Source of the DNA: Nevskia sp. | GTDB taxonomy: Bacteria > Pseudomonadota > Gammaproteobacteria > Nevskiales > Nevskiaceae | Length of the DNA stretch: 54,726 nucleotides | Direction: 5' to 3' | Assembly: GCA_016779605.1 (NCBI GenBank) | Contig: JADHNH010000011.1 | Span: 1-54,726, forward strand | Part shown: positions 53,413 through 54,726 of the stretch, one piece after another | How positions within the stretch are numbered: the first letter of the stretch is position 1 | Layout: every line of letters begins with the position of its first letter | The notes under the pieces: generated by a model | The model's input: the letters and a program-made list of their open reading frames with translations, nothing else | Told to the model about the DNA's origin: nothing | The model's database searches: none | Translations under genes and position numbers: made by a program

Positions 53413-54426
53413 TCAGGCCGGCACTTCGATCACCACCTTGCCGAAGTGGCGGGCGGCCTCCAGGCGGTCGTAGGCGGCGCGCGCCTGTTCGAACGGGAAC
53501 GCGCGGTCCACCACCGGCTTGATCTTCTGCGCGGTGACGAAGCGGTTCAGGTCCTCGAACATCTTGCGGCTGCCGACATAGATGCCCTTCATCGTCTTGG
53601 CGCCCATCAGCAGCGGCATCAGCTCGAACGGCCCGGCGAAGCCGGACACGCCGCCGATCACCGCCACGGTGCCGCCGTAGCGCGTGGCCATCACCGAGCG
53701 CTTCAGGGTGTCGGCGCCGCCGACCTCCAGCACCAGGTCCACGCCGCGGCCGCCGGTCAGCTTGAGCGCCTCGTTCTGCCACTCCGGCGTCGCCTTGTAG
53801 TTGATGGTGTCGTCGGCGCCGAGGTCGCGCACGCGCTTGAGCTTGTCGTCGCTGGACGAGGTCAGGATGACGCGCATGCCGGCCGCCTTGGCCAGCTGCA
53901 GGGCCCAGATCGACACGCCGCCGGTGCCTTGCAGCAGCACCGTGTCGCCGGGGCGGATGCCACCTTCGACGAACAGCGCGTTCCAGGCGGTCACCGCCGC
54001 GCACGGCAGGCAGGCCGCCTCGGCGTACGTATACGAATGCGGCACCGCGACCAGGCCGTTTTCGTCCAGGTGCACCTGCTGCGCCAGCATGCCGTCCACG
54101 CCGCCGCCGAGCGCGGCAGTGGTTTCGGCGGGACCGATGGGGCCGTCCAGCCAGCCCTGGAAGAAGATGCCGGCCACTCGGTCGCCCTTCTTGAAGCGCT
54201 TCACCGCCGAACCGACCGCCAGCACCTCGCCGGCGCCGTCCGAGCACGGCACCAGCGGCTTGGCCTCGCCGGCGTAGTTGAACTTCGGAATGATGGTGTC
54301 GCGGTAGTTCAGCGACACCGCGCGTACGCCCACCACCACCTCGCCGGCGGCCGGCGCGCGCGCCGCGCGCTCGACCGCCTTCAAGCCCGCAAGGCCTTCG
54401 CCCGGTGTGACCTGGTATGCCTTCAT
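53413..54426 (-). CDS. Zinc-independent MDR alcohol dehydrogenase / quinone oxidoreductase-like protein
   Basis: 337 residues from ATG 54426, after GGAGACGACG. Medium-chain dehydrogenase: N-terminal GroES-like domain (GEVVVGVRAVSLNYRDTIIPKFNY, VPCSDGAGEVLAVGS, KKGDRVAGIF). A Rossmann domain follows with DTVLLQGTGGVSIWALQLAKAAG and VILTSSSDDKLKRVRDLGADD. The usual structural and catalytic zinc cysteines are absent, as in quinone-oxidoreductase-type MDR proteins, and NYRD is typical of that branch. It is 55 bases behind an acyl-CoA-synthetase gene, so a fatty-acid or aromatic-acid metabolic link is possible. Substrate unknown. Confidence 0.9.
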   Translation of the reverse strand: MKAYQVTPGEGLAGLKAVERAARAPAAGEVVVGVRAVSLNYRDTIIPKFNYAGEAKPLVPCSDGAGEVLAVGSAVKRFKKGDRVAGIFFQGWLDGPIGPAETTAALGGGVDGMLAQQVHLDENGLVAVPHSYTYAEAACLPCAAVTAWNALFVEGGIRPGDTVLLQGTGGVSIWALQLAKAAGMRVILTSSSDDKLKRVRDLGADDTINYKATPEWQNEALKLTGGRGVDLVLEVGGADTLKRSVMATRYGGTVAVIGGVSGFAGPFELMPLLMGAKTMKGIYVGSRKMFEDLNRFVTAQKIKPVVDRAFPFEQARAAYDRLEAARHFGKVVIEVPA

Positions 54427-54481
54427 CGTCGTCTCCGATTGTTGGAATGTTGTTATCGGGATATTTTCAAGCTGCGCCGGC

Positions 54482-54726
54482 TCAGCCGGCGCGCGCGATC
54501 TTCTCGCGCTTGACCGTCACCCCGGCCTTTTCGCGATCCCACAGCTCCGCCTTCAAGGCGCCGCTGCGCAGCAGGTGCTTCTGCACCTTCTGCGTCGGCG
54601 TGCGCGGCAGCTCGTCCACCACCCAGACGTAGCGCGGCACCATGAAATGCGCCATGCGCGGCACGCAATACTGGATCAGCTCGGCCGGGTCCAGGGTGGC
54701 GCCTTCGCGCAGGGTCAGCACCGCCA
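54482..54726 (-). CDS. AMP-binding enzyme (acyl-CoA synthetase-like), C-terminal end
   Basis: The last ~80 residues only; the gene begins beyond the window, so the start is not available. VPRMAHFMVPRYVWVVDELPRTPTQKVQKHLLR contains the conserved A10-type lysine (TPTQK) near the C-terminus, essential for adenylation in acyl-CoA synthetases. Ends with a basic tail (TVKREKIARAG). Likely co-transcribed with the MDR enzyme downstream. Confidence 0.85.
   Translation of the reverse strand, partial: AVLTLREGATLDPAELIQYCVPRMAHFMVPRYVWVVDELPRTPTQKVQKHLLRSGALKAELWDREKAGVTVKREKIARAG

Overview
This is a GC-rich (roughly two-thirds G+C by eye) Gram-negative chromosomal window. Outer-membrane porin-like proteins, an ABC-type capsule export set, an ExbD/TonB system and a two-partner-secretion adhesin all point to a beta- or gammaproteobacterium. 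I cannot place the genus from sequence alone. No tRNA, rRNA or CRISPR array was seen.

Layout. 1-3.4 kb: the tail of an IS630-type transposase, then on the minus strand a TAXI-type membrane-tethered solute-binding protein followed by a SulP transporter that is cut between its membrane and STAS domains by an in-frame TAA. 3.7-8.3 kb: an AraC-type regulator converges on a DUF1329-DUF1302 pair of envelope proteins, with a terminator in between. 8.7-30.5 kb: a surface-polysaccharide locus transcribed in several divergent and convergent blocks. It holds five glycosyltransferases, a UDP-sulfoquinovose-synthase-like enzyme, an epimerase/dehydratase, two methyltransferases, KpsE/KpsM/KpsT-like inner-membrane export components and a Wza/KpsD-like outer-membrane export lipoprotein. 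It also has proteins carrying a repeated 'GWxxDP...ADxxRxDL...GxGxxGF' module and two unassigned proteins. KpsC/KpsS-type Kdo transferases are not in the window. 30.7-32.6 kb: a PstS-like periplasmic binding protein with an inserted foreign module. 32.8-52.9 kb: a nine-gene minus-strand operon that I consider the most interesting object here. 53.4-54.7 kb: a quinone-oxidoreductase-like MDR enzyme and the C-terminal end of an acyl-CoA synthetase.

How the genes work together. In the polysaccharide locus, nucleotide-sugar enzymes (sulfoquinovose synthase-like, epimerase) supply glycosyltransferases, methyltransferases decorate the glycan, and KpsM/T, KpsE and the Wza-like protein would carry it across the envelope. 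The KpsT-like ATPase lacks its Walker-B glutamate and H-loop histidine, so its power source is in question. In the large operon the order is TpsB transporter, a DUF2341-LamG-ExbB fusion, ExbD, TonB, a Porin_5-type barrel, a periplasmic coiled-coil protein, a YbjN-like protein, a small exported protein, and a 3923-residue filamentous-haemagglutinin-type TpsA. I read this as a two-partner secretion system coupled to its own proton-motive-force energy transducer. That coupling is inferred from gene order and is not established here.
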